Below are positions 1 through 8,042 of a stretch of DNA of 50,439 nucleotides, in pieces. Numbering within the stretch: the stretch's first letter is position 1; the number at the start of each line of letters is the position of its first letter. The notes under the pieces are model-generated. The model did not search any database, was not told the DNA's origin, and saw only the letters and a list, made by a program, of their open reading frames with translations. Source of the DNA: M3007 sp964646615 (GTDB taxonomy: Bacteria > Bacteroidota > Bacteroidia > Chitinophagales > Saprospiraceae); the NCBI GenBank assembly GCA_964646615.1, contig CAZYEV010000097.1, positions 1 to 50,439 of the forward strand, written 5' to 3'. The position numbers and the translations under genes are program-made.

Positions 1-264
1 CTCCGTACCCACAACGCCCAACTGGCGAACGCTGGTGTAAATACTCAAAAGCCGCGACAACAAGTCCACCACTTTCCAATGCCGCCGCCTCACCGGTGAA
101 TGCAGCACCACCTCACCGCTGATGAATTCGGCCTTTACGCCCGGTGTAACCCACTGGCGAAACGCCTGACGCCGCCGCTGCTCGTCGGCCAGCAGAGCAT
201 TCAGGTGTTCCACCACCTGAGGCAGGTCGGGACGCTTCATCAGCCGGGATGTCCAATCCGTCAT
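1..264 (-). CDS. Uma2 family (DUF820) endonuclease-like protein, C-terminus cut off by the window edge
   Basis: The gene reads leftwards and leaves the window after 88 codons. The visible N-terminus begins MTDWTSRLMKRPDLP, and the segment VKAEFISGEVVLHSPV followed by RRRHWKVVDLLSRLL matches the first conserved block of Uma2/DUF820 proteins (E-x-I-x-G-E-x-x-x-x-SP, then a helix with H). This PD-(D/E)xK-like fold is common in Bacteroidota, cyanobacteria and Planctomycetes, and its biological role is unsettled. The catalytic Asp and Glu/Lys motifs would lie beyond the window, so activity cannot be judged. The start is the ATG at 264. It is divergent from the DUF3467 gene across a 451-bp gap. The family call is fairly sure; the function is not known. 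Confidence 0.75.
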   Translation of the reverse strand, partial: MTDWTSRLMKRPDLPQVVEHLNALLADEQRRRQAFRQWVTPGVKAEFISGEVVLHSPVRRRHWKVVDLLSRLLSIYTSVRQLGVVGTE

Positions 265-522
265 AAGGGCAAAATTTTGAGCAAAAATAGGCAAAACCGT
301 GTTCCTGCGGTACCTCTTCTGCCATAAGGCGCAATAGCTTTTTTAATAGCCCCAACAAATGCACGAATGGTTTTTCTACCGTGAAGCCACCAGGAAGCCC
401 TCTAAGGTACAAATGTTTTTTGCTGCGAACCCAGCACCGGCGAGGTTTGGCCTTGCCAGACGCTATATTTCTGTGGCTTTTCCCTGAACCGGTCGAGGCT
501 GAGCAAAACTCTGGAAACAAGG

Positions 523-548
523 GCATTCGAGACGAGAGGCTCGAATGC
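523..548. promoter_or_regulatory. perfect 9-bp inverted repeat upstream of a promoter box
   Basis: The arms GCATTCGAG (523-531) and CTCGAATGC (540-548) are exact reverse complements around an 8-nt loop. The dyad lies about 22 bp upstream of the -7 box at 570-577, near where a -33 element and a regulator would sit. There is no T-run after it, so it looks more like an operator than a terminator. Confidence 0.4.
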
Positions 549-569
549 GCTGAGGGCGGTTTTTCGCTT

Positions 570-577
570 TACCTTTG
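570..577 (+). promoter_or_regulatory. Bacteroidota -7 box TACCTTTG
   Basis: TACCTTTG matches the Bacteroidota sigma-A -7 consensus TAnnTTTG exactly. It would start a transcript near 584, giving the DUF3467 gene (ATG at 716) a leader of about 130 nt. A second, weaker match, TACACTTG, lies at 704-711, just before that ATG. No clear TTTG -33 element is at the right distance. Confidence 0.45.
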
Positions 578-715
578 CCCGCGCTTTTGGGGCGCCCAGG
601 CTGGCGAGAAGGCCGTTAATGCGCACGTTTGTGCTGAGGCGGCGTTTTGAGCAGCGATTGGGCGCCTGCGCAAGGAGACTGGTTTTTTATTTTTAAAAAA
701 AATACACTTGACACC

Positions 716-1033
716 ATGCCGGATAACGCCCATCCACAACCTACGCTGAACATTGAGCTGCCCGAAGACGTGGCAGAAGGCATTTACTCCAATCTGGCCA
801 TCATTTCCCACTCGAACGCTGAGTTTGTGGTGGATTTCATTCGTATGATGCCCAACGTGCCCAAGGCGCGCGTGAAGTCGCGCATTATCCTGACGCCGCA
901 GCACGCCAAGCGCCTGCTGTTTGCCCTGAAGGACAACATCCAGAAGTACGAAATGCAATTTGGCAAGATTGAAGAGCCGGAGCACCCGCAGCTGCCGCCG
1001 ATGAACTTCAACACGCCACCGGCGCAGGCCTGA
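716..1033 (+). CDS. DUF3467 domain-containing protein
   Basis: The product has 105 residues. It matches the DUF3467 family in length and pattern: an N-terminal strand (LNIELPEDVAEGIYSNLAII), then SHSNAEFVVDFIRMMPNVPKA, then SRIILTPQHAKRLLFALKDNIQKYE. The family is widespread in Bacteroidota and has no established function. I take the ATG at 716 as the start because upstream codons in the same frame lack the family pattern and cross the presumed promoter region. The C-terminal tail is proline-rich. The gene converges with the beta-CASP gene, leaving only 14 bp between the stop codons. Confidence 0.85.
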   Translation: MPDNAHPQPTLNIELPEDVAEGIYSNLAIISHSNAEFVVDFIRMMPNVPKARVKSRIILTPQHAKRLLFALKDNIQKYEMQFGKIEEPEHPQLPPMNFNTPPAQA

Positions 1034-1047
1034 GGACACGCACGCCA

Positions 1048-2457
1048 TCAGAGCGTGTACTCCTGCCCTAACGAAGGAATCTCCACAGCGGCGAAGCCGC
1101 TTTGCAGCAGGGTATCGCGCCAGATTTGCTGGCGGTCGAAGGTGCCGTGGGTAAGCCACATCTGGCGCACGGAGGTGCGCTGGTTTTCCAGAAACTGGAG
1201 CATTTCAGTGCGGTCGGCATGAGCGCTGAAGGAGTCCATGACCTCCACTTCGGCCAGCACTTGTTTGTTTTCGCCGAAAATTTCGATGCTTTTGGCGCCG
1301 GCGCGCAGCTGTCCGCCGGGTGTTTCAGGGGCGCAATAGCCGATGATGAGGAAGGTGGCCCGCCAGTCTTCGATGTTGTTGTACAGGTGATGCCGGATGC
1401 GTCCGGCGTTCATCATGCCCGAGGCGGCGATGATGATGCAGGGCTCCTGGATGTGGTTGAGTTGCTTACTGGCCTCAACGGAGCGGATATACTGCAATTC
1501 CTTGAATCCGAATGGGTTTTCGTTTTCAAGCAAGTACTGGTGGAGTTCCTGGTCGAAGCATTCTAAGTGGTCGAGGAAGACGTCAGTGGCGTCCACGGCC
1601 AGGGGGCTATCTACGAATACGGGCACTTTGGGCAGGCGTCCGGCGTGTTGCAGTTGGTCGAGCATATAGACGACCTCCTGGGTGCGGCCCACCGAGAAGG
1701 CGGGGATGATGAGCTTGCCTTTTTTCTCAACACACGTGCGCTGGACGATCTGGTACAGGTGCTCCAGTTCGGCCGGGGCGGCTTCGTGTTCGCGGTCGCC
1801 GTAGGTGCTTTCGCAGATGAGGTATTCCACTTCGGGCATGGGTTGCGGGTCACGCAAGAGGGGGCGATGTGGGCGACCGATGTCGCCAGTGAAGCCCAAG
1901 CGCACCGTGCGGTCGCCTTGCCGGATTTCAAGTGTTACAGAGGCACTGCCCAGGATGTGGCCGGCGTCGCGGAAGAGAACGCGCACGTGCGGGTGCACCC
2001 AAAACCACTGTTCGTAGCCGAAAGCGGCGAAGCGGTTCATGGCTTTATGCACATCGTCGGCCGTATAGAGCGGTTTCTTTTCGGGGGCGCCAGGCGGGCG
2101 GCGTTTGTTGTCGTGGTAAGCGTCGGATTCCTGGATTTTGGCCGAGTCCAGCAGCATGATGGCGCACAGGTCGCGCGTGGCGTGCGTGGCGTAGATGGTT
2201 CCGCGGAAGCCGTCGGCCACCAGTTTGGGCACGCGGCCCGTGTGGTCAATATGGGCGTGGCTGAGGATGAGGCAATCTACCTTGCGAGGGTCGAAGAGCC
2301 ATTTTTCATTGAAGCCCTGCACGGGGCTGTCCTGCACATCGTCGTCGCCCCCCTGGTAGAGGCCGCAATCGAGCAGGATCTGGAAGCCATCGTCGAGGGT
2401 GATGAGGTGGGAGGAGCCGGTTACTTCGCGCGCTGCGCCGCAGAATTTGACGGTCAT
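1048..2457 (-). CDS. beta-CASP metallo-beta-lactamase-fold hydrolase (CPSF/RNA-specificity type)
   Basis: The product has 469 residues and belongs to the metallo-beta-lactamase superfamily with a beta-CASP insertion, the group containing eukaryotic CPSF73 and bacterial RNA-processing hydrolases. The zinc-binding HxHxDH motif is LSHAHIDHTG (H67, H69, D71, H72). Further motifs are DAGHILGSASV, GFTGDIGR, STYGDREHE, FSVGRTQEVVY, ASGMMNAGRIRHHL, DSFSAHADRTEM and THGTFDR, which cover the remaining metal ligands and the beta-CASP motifs. The likely activity is RNA or nucleic-acid phosphodiester cleavage in the cytoplasm. The substrate is unknown. I chose the ATG at 2457 because the N-terminus MTVKFCGAAREVTGSSH is the usual family start. 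The gene is complete with no missing active-site residue. Confidence 0.92.
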   Translation of the reverse strand: MTVKFCGAAREVTGSSHLITLDDGFQILLDCGLYQGGDDDVQDSPVQGFNEKWLFDPRKVDCLILSHAHIDHTGRVPKLVADGFRGTIYATHATRDLCAIMLLDSAKIQESDAYHDNKRRPPGAPEKKPLYTADDVHKAMNRFAAFGYEQWFWVHPHVRVLFRDAGHILGSASVTLEIRQGDRTVRLGFTGDIGRPHRPLLRDPQPMPEVEYLICESTYGDREHEAAPAELEHLYQIVQRTCVEKKGKLIIPAFSVGRTQEVVYMLDQLQHAGRLPKVPVFVDSPLAVDATDVFLDHLECFDQELHQYLLENENPFGFKELQYIRSVEASKQLNHIQEPCIIIAASGMMNAGRIRHHLYNNIEDWRATFLIIGYCAPETPGGQLRAGAKSIEIFGENKQVLAEVEVMDSFSAHADRTEMLQFLENQRTSVRQMWLTHGTFDRQQIWRDTLLQSGFAAVEIPSLGQEYTL

Positions 2458-2609
2458 GGTGGGTGGTAAGCGGTTGATTTGGCGCAAAGTACGGCAGCCA
2501 TTCCGTTCCGGCAGGTTTCTTTTGGGGTAAAAATTCTGCCGTTGCAGGCAAACAAATGCCCTCTTCCCTATGCCTGAGATGTTGTTCGTTGACGCCTGGG
2601 CATAGAGGT

Positions 2610-3815
2610 TCAGACAAAATCGAGCAGGCTAAATGCCTGTCCCAGAATGGGTTGGTGTTTGGTCTCCAGCCAGCGTTCGAGCACGGTCGCATATACCTGA
2701 CGGAAGTCCGTGTCGAATTTGAGGTCGCCCTGGTCGAGGTCGCTCAGGTTGGGCAGGGCGTTGAGCAGGCCCTGGCGTCGGAGCGCGCCGCCGAGGAAGA
2801 ACATCTGGTTGGCTGTGCCATGGTCGGTGCCGCCGCTGGCGTTTTGGCCGACGCGGCGCCCGAATTCGGAGAAGGTCATGACAAGCGTGTCGCTCCAGCG
2901 CCCCTGTGCTTTGAGGTCGGCAGCGAAGGCGGCCAGGGCAGCATCGAGTTGGCCCAGCAGGCGCTGATGCTGCATGGGCTGGTTGATGTGCGTATCGAAG
3001 CTGCCCAGCGACAGATAGTACACCACGGTGTCGGCGTCGCCCAGGATGAGCGAGGCCACGGTGCGCAGTTGCCGGCCGATGGGCGTGTCAGGATAATTGG
3101 CGGTGGAGGGTTTGGCCCGGCTTTTTTCAAAGATGTACTCTGCCGATGCGATGGCATCGGTCATGGTTTTGTGGAGATACCCAATGGGCGTGTCGTCGTG
3201 GGCGAGGCTGGCACCGGCAGCGGCATATTCGGCGAAGTAAGCACTTCGAGTGGCAGCGCGCAGCTCGGCGGGTTCGCGCAGGGCGATGCCCTTGCGCTGC
3301 TGGCCTTTGAGGGCCAATCCGACGGCGTCGCCCAGTTCGAGGGCGGGCGCATAGCAGGGGTGTGGCGGCTGACATTGGGCATCTAAGTAGCGCCCTATCC
3401 AGCCCGTGTGCCAGTATTCGTGGGCGGGGCTGGCACTGTGCCAGATGTCCATGCTGCGAAAGTGAGAGCGGTCGGGGTTAGGATAGCCCACGTTGTGCAG
3501 GATGGCGACGTCGCCGCTGTCGTAGAGGCGTTTGAGACCCGAAAGGGCCGGGTGCAGGGCGGCTTCGTCGGTCAGGTGCAGCGCGTCGGCGGCTTTGATG
3601 GCGATGCGCGGGCGTTCGCGGTAATAGACGTCGTTGCGCACGGGCACCACGGTGTTGAGGCCATCGTTGCCGCCGCTGAGTTGCACGATGACGAGCACCT
3701 TGCCGCGAACGGGCAGGGCGCCAGGGCGCGCATGGGCTTGCAAAAAGCGCGGCAACCACAGCGAGGCAGCGGCCAGAGAGGCCGTTTTCAAAAAGGTGCG
3801 GCGTTTGATGAGCAT
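2610..3815 (-). CDS. DUF1501 domain-containing exported protein (Tat signal)
   Basis: The product has 401 residues. It opens with a twin-arginine-type signal, KRRTFLKTASLAAASLWL (R5-R6), so it is probably exported folded. The rest matches DUF1501: VLVIVQLSGGNDGLNTVVP near residue 45, HNVGYPNPDRSHFRSMDIWHSA, SLGSFDTHINQ, and MTFSEFGRRVGQNASGGTDHGTAN near the C-terminus. The family has an alkaline-phosphatase-like (sulfatase-type) layout but no settled reaction. It lies 40 bp downstream of the DUF1800 gene on the same strand, the usual arrangement for this pair, so the two are probably co-transcribed and act together in the periplasm or at the surface. The start is the ATG at 3815. Confidence 0.9.
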   Translation of the reverse strand: MLIKRRTFLKTASLAAASLWLPRFLQAHARPGALPVRGKVLVIVQLSGGNDGLNTVVPVRNDVYYRERPRIAIKAADALHLTDEAALHPALSGLKRLYDSGDVAILHNVGYPNPDRSHFRSMDIWHSASPAHEYWHTGWIGRYLDAQCQPPHPCYAPALELGDAVGLALKGQQRKGIALREPAELRAATRSAYFAEYAAAGASLAHDDTPIGYLHKTMTDAIASAEYIFEKSRAKPSTANYPDTPIGRQLRTVASLILGDADTVVYYLSLGSFDTHINQPMQHQRLLGQLDAALAAFAADLKAQGRWSDTLVMTFSEFGRRVGQNASGGTDHGTANQMFFLGGALRRQGLLNALPNLSDLDQGDLKFDTDFRQVYATVLERWLETKHQPILGQAFSLLDFV

Positions 3816-3855
3816 GGCAAATGCGGTTAGTATAGAAGTAAGGAGGTCGGGGGAG

Positions 3856-5292
3856 TCAGCACAGCTGGTATTCCGGTGTCGCCATCAATTGCAAGGTGGC
3901 TGTCTGGAGCAGTTGTTCGCGCGTGCTGGTGTTGATGTGTTTGCGCACGACGGCGAGGCGCTCCTCTGTTGCGGGCGTTTGCCACAGATATTGGGCCAGC
4001 GCGGGCAGCAGGTCGTCGGCAGGCGTTTGGGCGAAGGCCTCAAAGAGCGGCTCCCAGTGCAGTTCGGCGGTGAGGCGTCGGCGCAGGCGACCGGCGCGGC
4101 CCTGGCCCATGGCGATGTCGTCATCATCGTCGGCACCGAGATCTATGGCATCGCCGGCGGCGAGCAGGTGCGGCAAGCGCAGGCGCAGCATGAGGGTGGT
4201 GGCGTCAATCCAGGCGCGGCCGCCGGGCCAGCCGGCCACGTTGGGCGGGTGAAAGAGCACCTGTCCTAAAGCGCGCTGGAGCAGGAGTTGCGCCTCAGGG
4301 TCGTCTAAAGTCATGGGTAATGCGCGCCGCATACCCACCCACAGCACAACGGGCGATTTAATCTGGTTGCCCATGTTCTCGGCGTCGTAAAACCACTCGG
4401 CCGTGAAAATGTCGTCGAGCAGGCGACTGATGTCGTAGCCGCTCTCATAAAAGCGGTCGGCCAGCCAGAGGACGCGCTCGTCGGGCACGCGCTCGTCGTT
4501 GACGAAGAAGCGATACGCCTTGCGGGCGATGAAGCGGGCCGTCTGGCGCTGCTCGAGCAGGATATCGAGCACATCGTCGCCATCGAAGCGGCCCGTACGG
4601 CCCAGCACGGTCTTGACGCCGCGGTCGTGCTGGTTTTGCCGAAAGACAAACTCGCCTTTGGCGTTGAAACCCCAGCCGGTGAAGGCGCGAGCAGCTTCTT
4701 TGATGTCGGCCTCCGTGTAGTGGCCGCGCCCGAGGGTGAACAATTCCATGACCTCGCGAGCGAAGTTTTCGTTGGGCCGGGCCTTGCGGTTCTGCTGGTT
4801 GTTCAAAAAGGCCAGCATAGCCGCACTCTTGGAGACGGCGCGCAGCAGGTCGCCGAAGTTGCCCAAGGCGTGTGTGCGGATGACGTGCAGGAGGTCTTGC
4901 TGGAAAACGATATTGAGGTTTCGGCTGGCGAAATGCCCGTGCCAGAAAAGGGCGGCTTTTTCGCGCACTTGCGCCTGCGTGAGCGTCATTTCCTCCAGCC
5001 ACAGCAGGTTGAGGCTTTGCAGCAGGTCGCGGCTTTGGGCGCGGCGCTGGCGGCGCTCTTCGGGCGTGAGCTCTTCGACGCGGGCAAATTCGCCCACGCC
5101 CATGAACAGGCCGCGCACCACGTCGTCGGTTACGAACAATTCGCCCGGCTCCTGGGCAGACTGGCGGCGCAGCATGGGCCACCACACTTCCTGAGGGCGC
5201 CGCATCCAGGCAGACCACTCGGCGGAGGCCGGGCCAAAGCCAGCGCGCCACAGCAGGTGTTGCAGGCGGCGTTGAGCAAGAGTATCGCGCAT
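3856..5292 (-). CDS. DUF1800 domain-containing protein
   Basis: The product has 478 residues. Family marks are the N-terminal block RRLQHLLWRAGFGP, then LFWHGHFASRN near residue 117, PNENFAREVMELFTLG, EAARAFTGWGFN, FYESGYDISRLLDDIF, the segment IKSPVVLWVGMRRAL, and VLFHPPNVAGWPGGRAWID. DUF1800 proteins nearly always occur beside DUF1501 proteins, as here, and are common in Bacteroidota and Planctomycetes. The biochemical role is unknown. No signal peptide is visible at the chosen ATG (5292). The protein is full length. A 167-bp gap separates it from the next gene upstream. Confidence 0.9.
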   Translation of the reverse strand: MRDTLAQRRLQHLLWRAGFGPASAEWSAWMRRPQEVWWPMLRRQSAQEPGELFVTDDVVRGLFMGVGEFARVEELTPEERRQRRAQSRDLLQSLNLLWLEEMTLTQAQVREKAALFWHGHFASRNLNIVFQQDLLHVIRTHALGNFGDLLRAVSKSAAMLAFLNNQQNRKARPNENFAREVMELFTLGRGHYTEADIKEAARAFTGWGFNAKGEFVFRQNQHDRGVKTVLGRTGRFDGDDVLDILLEQRQTARFIARKAYRFFVNDERVPDERVLWLADRFYESGYDISRLLDDIFTAEWFYDAENMGNQIKSPVVLWVGMRRALPMTLDDPEAQLLLQRALGQVLFHPPNVAGWPGGRAWIDATTLMLRLRLPHLLAAGDAIDLGADDDDDIAMGQGRAGRLRRRLTAELHWEPLFEAFAQTPADDLLPALAQYLWQTPATEERLAVVRKHINTSTREQLLQTATLQLMATPEYQLC

Positions 5293-5459
5293 ACGAGCAG
5301 GGCTTTTTTACAGCGCGTAAGACGGCGCGCCAAAGCGAACGTTTAACGCTCGCCCCGGCGCGTCATTGCTCTGGCGTGTGGGTTCTGCCGCCAAATGCTC
5401 CGGTGTTAGTAATCGCCTGAACCGCCTCTCCCAGGTCAGGGCTGGGAAGCATCTGCCGC

Positions 5460-6008
5460 CTACGTTTCGATGACGTACGTCTTCAAGGCAAACCAGTCGA
5501 GTTCTTTAGTCTGAATTTCGTTGGTGTCCGGGTCAAATTCGATGTGCAGGTGGCGTCCGATGAGGTACAGGTCGGCACGTGCCGAGTCGGGGTCGGCCAG
5601 TTGGGCGCGGAAGTAGCGCTGGCGCACCAAGTGGTCGAAGAACAGGTCGCGCAGCTGGCGCCACGAGTACGCCAGGTCGCGATGGGCCGGGTGGTGCACC
5701 GTAAAGGTGTTGTCGGCGTAAGTCGTAATCACGTCCGCCAGATCACCGAAGAACGCCTTCGTGCCGTTGCTCTCTAAACGGTTGGCCTCCGCCCAGCGGA
5801 TGTCTTGCGCAGTGGGCTGGCCGTTCTCTCCGGAATAGAAAAGCCGCTGGAGGTCTTGCTCCGAAAGGGCCTCGCCGACTTGCTGCACCGTCAGGTGCAT
5901 CACTTCGACCGGCGCGTCGGTCTCGCTGGGGTACAGGAGCGGTTCTACCGCACGCTGAAAGGCTGCCAGAAGTTCTTCCGGCGTCAGGGAAATGCGTTGA
6001 AAAGCCAT
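5460..6008 (-). CDS. nuclease A inhibitor-like (NuiA-type) protein
   Basis: The product has 182 residues from the ATG at 6008 (MAFQRISLTPEELL). The segment VEPLLYPSETDAPVEVMHLT resembles the start of the NuiA fold, in which LLYPSESD-like residues are conserved, and it is followed by a second region with GTKAFFGDLADVI. NuiA of Anabaena inhibits a secreted DNA/RNA non-specific nuclease. It is about 135 residues long, so this protein carries extra C-terminal sequence (WRQLRDLFFDHLVRQRYFRAQL). No nuclease gene is adjacent. Upstream ATG codons exist in the frame, but the residues they add look non-coding. The family call is moderate and the target is unknown. Confidence 0.6.
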   Translation of the reverse strand: MAFQRISLTPEELLAAFQRAVEPLLYPSETDAPVEVMHLTVQQVGEALSEQDLQRLFYSGENGQPTAQDIRWAEANRLESNGTKAFFGDLADVITTYADNTFTVHHPAHRDLAYSWRQLRDLFFDHLVRQRYFRAQLADPDSARADLYLIGRHLHIEFDPDTNEIQTKELDWFALKTYVIET

Positions 6009-6357
6009 AGTGAAAGGATTTTTGGGCAAATAAGGCCCTGCCCCATTACCTGCACGTAAAGACAGCGTCAAGCGTGCGTGATGTTTCCCAGAGGTCGTCT
6101 TTCTCACCTCCGATACGTCTTCATTTCCCACTCATTGAACCGGCCAAGTCTCCATAGGTATGCCCCGAACAACCAGGGCCAGCGGGTACTGACACTCAAC
6201 TTTAATTTCTTTAAAGAATGAATTACGACTGAGTGGCGGGTAAGTCGTACTGCCTTTTCAGATGCCGGCAAGTGAGCCGATTAAGGCCGCCATACAACCT
6301 ACCCTCTCGCACGGCAAAGCAGATGCCTCCAGGCTCCCCTAAGGCAGCTTGGAGGCC
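6009..6357. other. 349-bp intergenic region between purH and the NuiA-like gene
   Basis: The gap contains a 12-bp perfect palindrome TTCTTTAAAGAA at 6207-6218, itself flanked by CACTCA and TGAGTG (outer dyad 6193-6235). Near the purH stop there is an inverted repeat GCCTCCA/TGGAGGC at 6325-6331 and 6350-6356. That repeat could act as a weak purH terminator but lacks a T-run. I see no further gene. Confidence 0.5.
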
Positions 6358-7923
6358 TCAATGCCGGAAATGCCGGATGCCCGTAAACACCATAGCCATG
6401 CCGCGTTCGTCGCAGGCGCGGATGCTGTCCTGGTCTTTGATGGAGCCGCCCGGCTGCAGGATGGCCGTGATGCCCGCATCGTGACCAATTTCGACGCAAT
6501 CCGGGAAGGGGAAGAAGGCGTCGGAGGCCATAACGGCCCCGTTGAGGTCGAAGCCAAACGAGCGCGCCTTGGCGATGGCCTGGCGCAGGGCATCCACGCG
6601 CGAAGGCTGGCCGCAGCCCATGCCGATGAGCTGACGCTCTTTGACCAAAGCGATGGCGTTGGACTTGAGGTGCTTCACGCAACGCGCGGCGAAGAGCAGC
6701 TCACCCACCTCTTTGGGCGTGGGCAGGCGCTGCGTTACCGGGCGCAGGTCCGCTTCGGTCTCCGTTTTCAGGTCGGTATCTTGCTCCACCACGCCGTTGA
6801 GCAGGCTGCGGAAGCTGCGCGGGCGCACGTAGAAGTCGCGGATTTTCAGCAGGATGCGTTGCTCTTTCTTGCGCAGCAGTTCCAATGCCTCTGGCTCGAA
6901 GTCAGGCGCAATGAGCACCTCGTAGAACAAGCGGTTGATTTCCTCGGCAGTAGGCAGGTCTATGCCCGTGTTGGTGATGAAGATGCCGCCAAAGGCCGAC
7001 ACCGGGTCGCAAGCCAGCGCCGCCTGCCAGGCTTCGAGCAGCGTATGACGGCGTGCCACACCACAGGCGTTGGTGTGCTTGAGAATGGCAAAAGTCGGCT
7101 TGCCCAGATGAAACTCGCGCATCAGCTGCACGGCGGCATCTATATCCAGCAGGTTGTTGTAGGAGATGGCTTTGCCGCCGATTTTGTCGAACATTTTATC
7201 AAAATCGCCGAAGAAAACGCCGGCCTGATGCGGGTTTTCGCCGTAGCGCAGAATGTCGGAGCGGTGGATGGAATACTTGAACGAGACGTCGGTAGCGCCT
7301 TCGTTAAACGAGTTGAAGATGGCGATATCGTAGTTTGAGGTAACCTTGAAGGCCCGGCGGGCCAGTTCGCGGCGGTCGGCAGCGGTGGTTTCGCCATTGT
7401 TGCGTTCCAGCATTTCTAAGAACAGCCCGTAGTCGTCGCGCGAGGCCACCACGGCTACGTCGGCCCAGTTTTTGGCCGCAGCGCGGATGAGCGACACACC
7501 GCCGATGTCTATTTTTTCAATAATGGCGCCCTCGTCGTGCGTGGTGGCCACTGTGTCCTCAAAGGGATAGAGGTCCACCACGACGCAGTCTATTTCCGGG
7601 ATATGGTGTTGGGCGAGTTGCTCCAGGTGTGCCGGTTCACGGCGGGCCAGCAAGCCGCCAAAGACGGCGGGGTGCAGCGTTTTGACCCGTCCGTCTAAGA
7701 TGCTGGGGTAGCCCGTGAGTGCTTCAACGGGCGTAACCGGTATGCCTAATTTTTCGATGAACGTTTGGGTGCCTCCCGTGCTGTAAAGCGTTGCGCCCAG
7801 CGCATGCAGGCGCCGCACGACAGGCTCGAGGCCGTCCTTAGAATAGACGGAAATGAGGGCGGAGCGGATTTTTCGGCGGTCGTTGGTTGGGTGTGCAGTC
7901 TTTGCCATGGATGCTTTTGCCAT
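6358..7923 (-). CDS. purH: bifunctional phosphoribosylaminoimidazolecarboxamide formyltransferase / IMP cyclohydrolase
   Basis: The product has 521 residues, the usual PurH length. The N-terminal MGS-type cyclohydrolase domain shows RSALISVYSKDGLEPVVRRL, LYSTGGTQTFIEKLG and LTGYPSILDGRVKTLHPAV. The C-terminal AICAR transformylase domain shows LRYGENPHQAGVFF, LNNLLDIDAA-like YNNLLDIDAAVQL, LKHTNACGVA, SNAIALVKERQLIGMGCGQPSRVDA and SDAFFPFPDCVE. It catalyses the last two steps of IMP synthesis in the cytoplasm. The first ATG (7923) and a second five codons later (7908) are both possible. A near-consensus -7 box (TACCTTCG) lies at 7931-7938. Confidence 0.97.
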   Translation of the reverse strand: MAKASMAKTAHPTNDRRKIRSALISVYSKDGLEPVVRRLHALGATLYSTGGTQTFIEKLGIPVTPVEALTGYPSILDGRVKTLHPAVFGGLLARREPAHLEQLAQHHIPEIDCVVVDLYPFEDTVATTHDEGAIIEKIDIGGVSLIRAAAKNWADVAVVASRDDYGLFLEMLERNNGETTAADRRELARRAFKVTSNYDIAIFNSFNEGATDVSFKYSIHRSDILRYGENPHQAGVFFGDFDKMFDKIGGKAISYNNLLDIDAAVQLMREFHLGKPTFAILKHTNACGVARRHTLLEAWQAALACDPVSAFGGIFITNTGIDLPTAEEINRLFYEVLIAPDFEPEALELLRKKEQRILLKIRDFYVRPRSFRSLLNGVVEQDTDLKTETEADLRPVTQRLPTPKEVGELLFAARCVKHLKSNAIALVKERQLIGMGCGQPSRVDALRQAIAKARSFGFDLNGAVMASDAFFPFPDCVEIGHDAGITAILQPGGSIKDQDSIRACDERGMAMVFTGIRHFRH

Positions 7924-7930
7924 TTCGGCG

Positions 7931-7938
7931 CGAAGGTA
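7931..7938 (-). promoter_or_regulatory. near-consensus -7 box TACCTTCG before purH
   Basis: On the minus strand the sequence reads TACCTTCG, seven of eight positions of TAnnTTTG. It ends only 8 nt before the ATG at 7923, so a transcript from it would have almost no leader. Confidence 0.35.
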
Positions 7939-8042
7939 CGCCGAGGCATTCCTTTTCAGCGTCCAGGAGTAAGCAACCGGCCTCTGCTCTTTCTTCCCAG
8001 ACCATTTTCTTTTTTTAAATGCCTGACCGTCAGGGCAGCCGA

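Larger units (their letters stand above)
265..715. other. 451-bp divergent intergenic region
   Basis: This gap separates the Uma2-like gene from the DUF3467 gene. It holds a perfect 9-bp dyad at 523-548 and a consensus -7 box at 570-577, listed separately. A 25-codon open frame at 618-695 (MRTFVLRRRFEQ...) lies between that box and the DUF3467 start. It is rich in arginine and has no recognisable relatives, so I do not call it a gene. I found no convincing structural RNA. Confidence 0.6.

Noticed and set aside
618..695. 25-codon arginine-rich frame between a promoter box and the DUF3467 gene
   Set aside because: Too short, with no start-site support or recognisable family; it could be a leader peptide but nothing shows it.
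1567..2469. 300-codon plus-strand frame opposite the beta-CASP gene
   Set aside because: It is the antisense shadow of a gene with all catalytic motifs; its own translation has no domain pattern.
2484..2490. TACTTTG (minus strand) as the promoter of the beta-CASP gene
   Set aside because: It is one base short of TAnnTTTG and has no -33 partner, so it is too weak to list.
5363..5452. 29-codon minus-strand frame between the NuiA-like and DUF1800 genes
   Set aside because: No conserved pattern and no promoter box; length is within chance expectation for this GC content.
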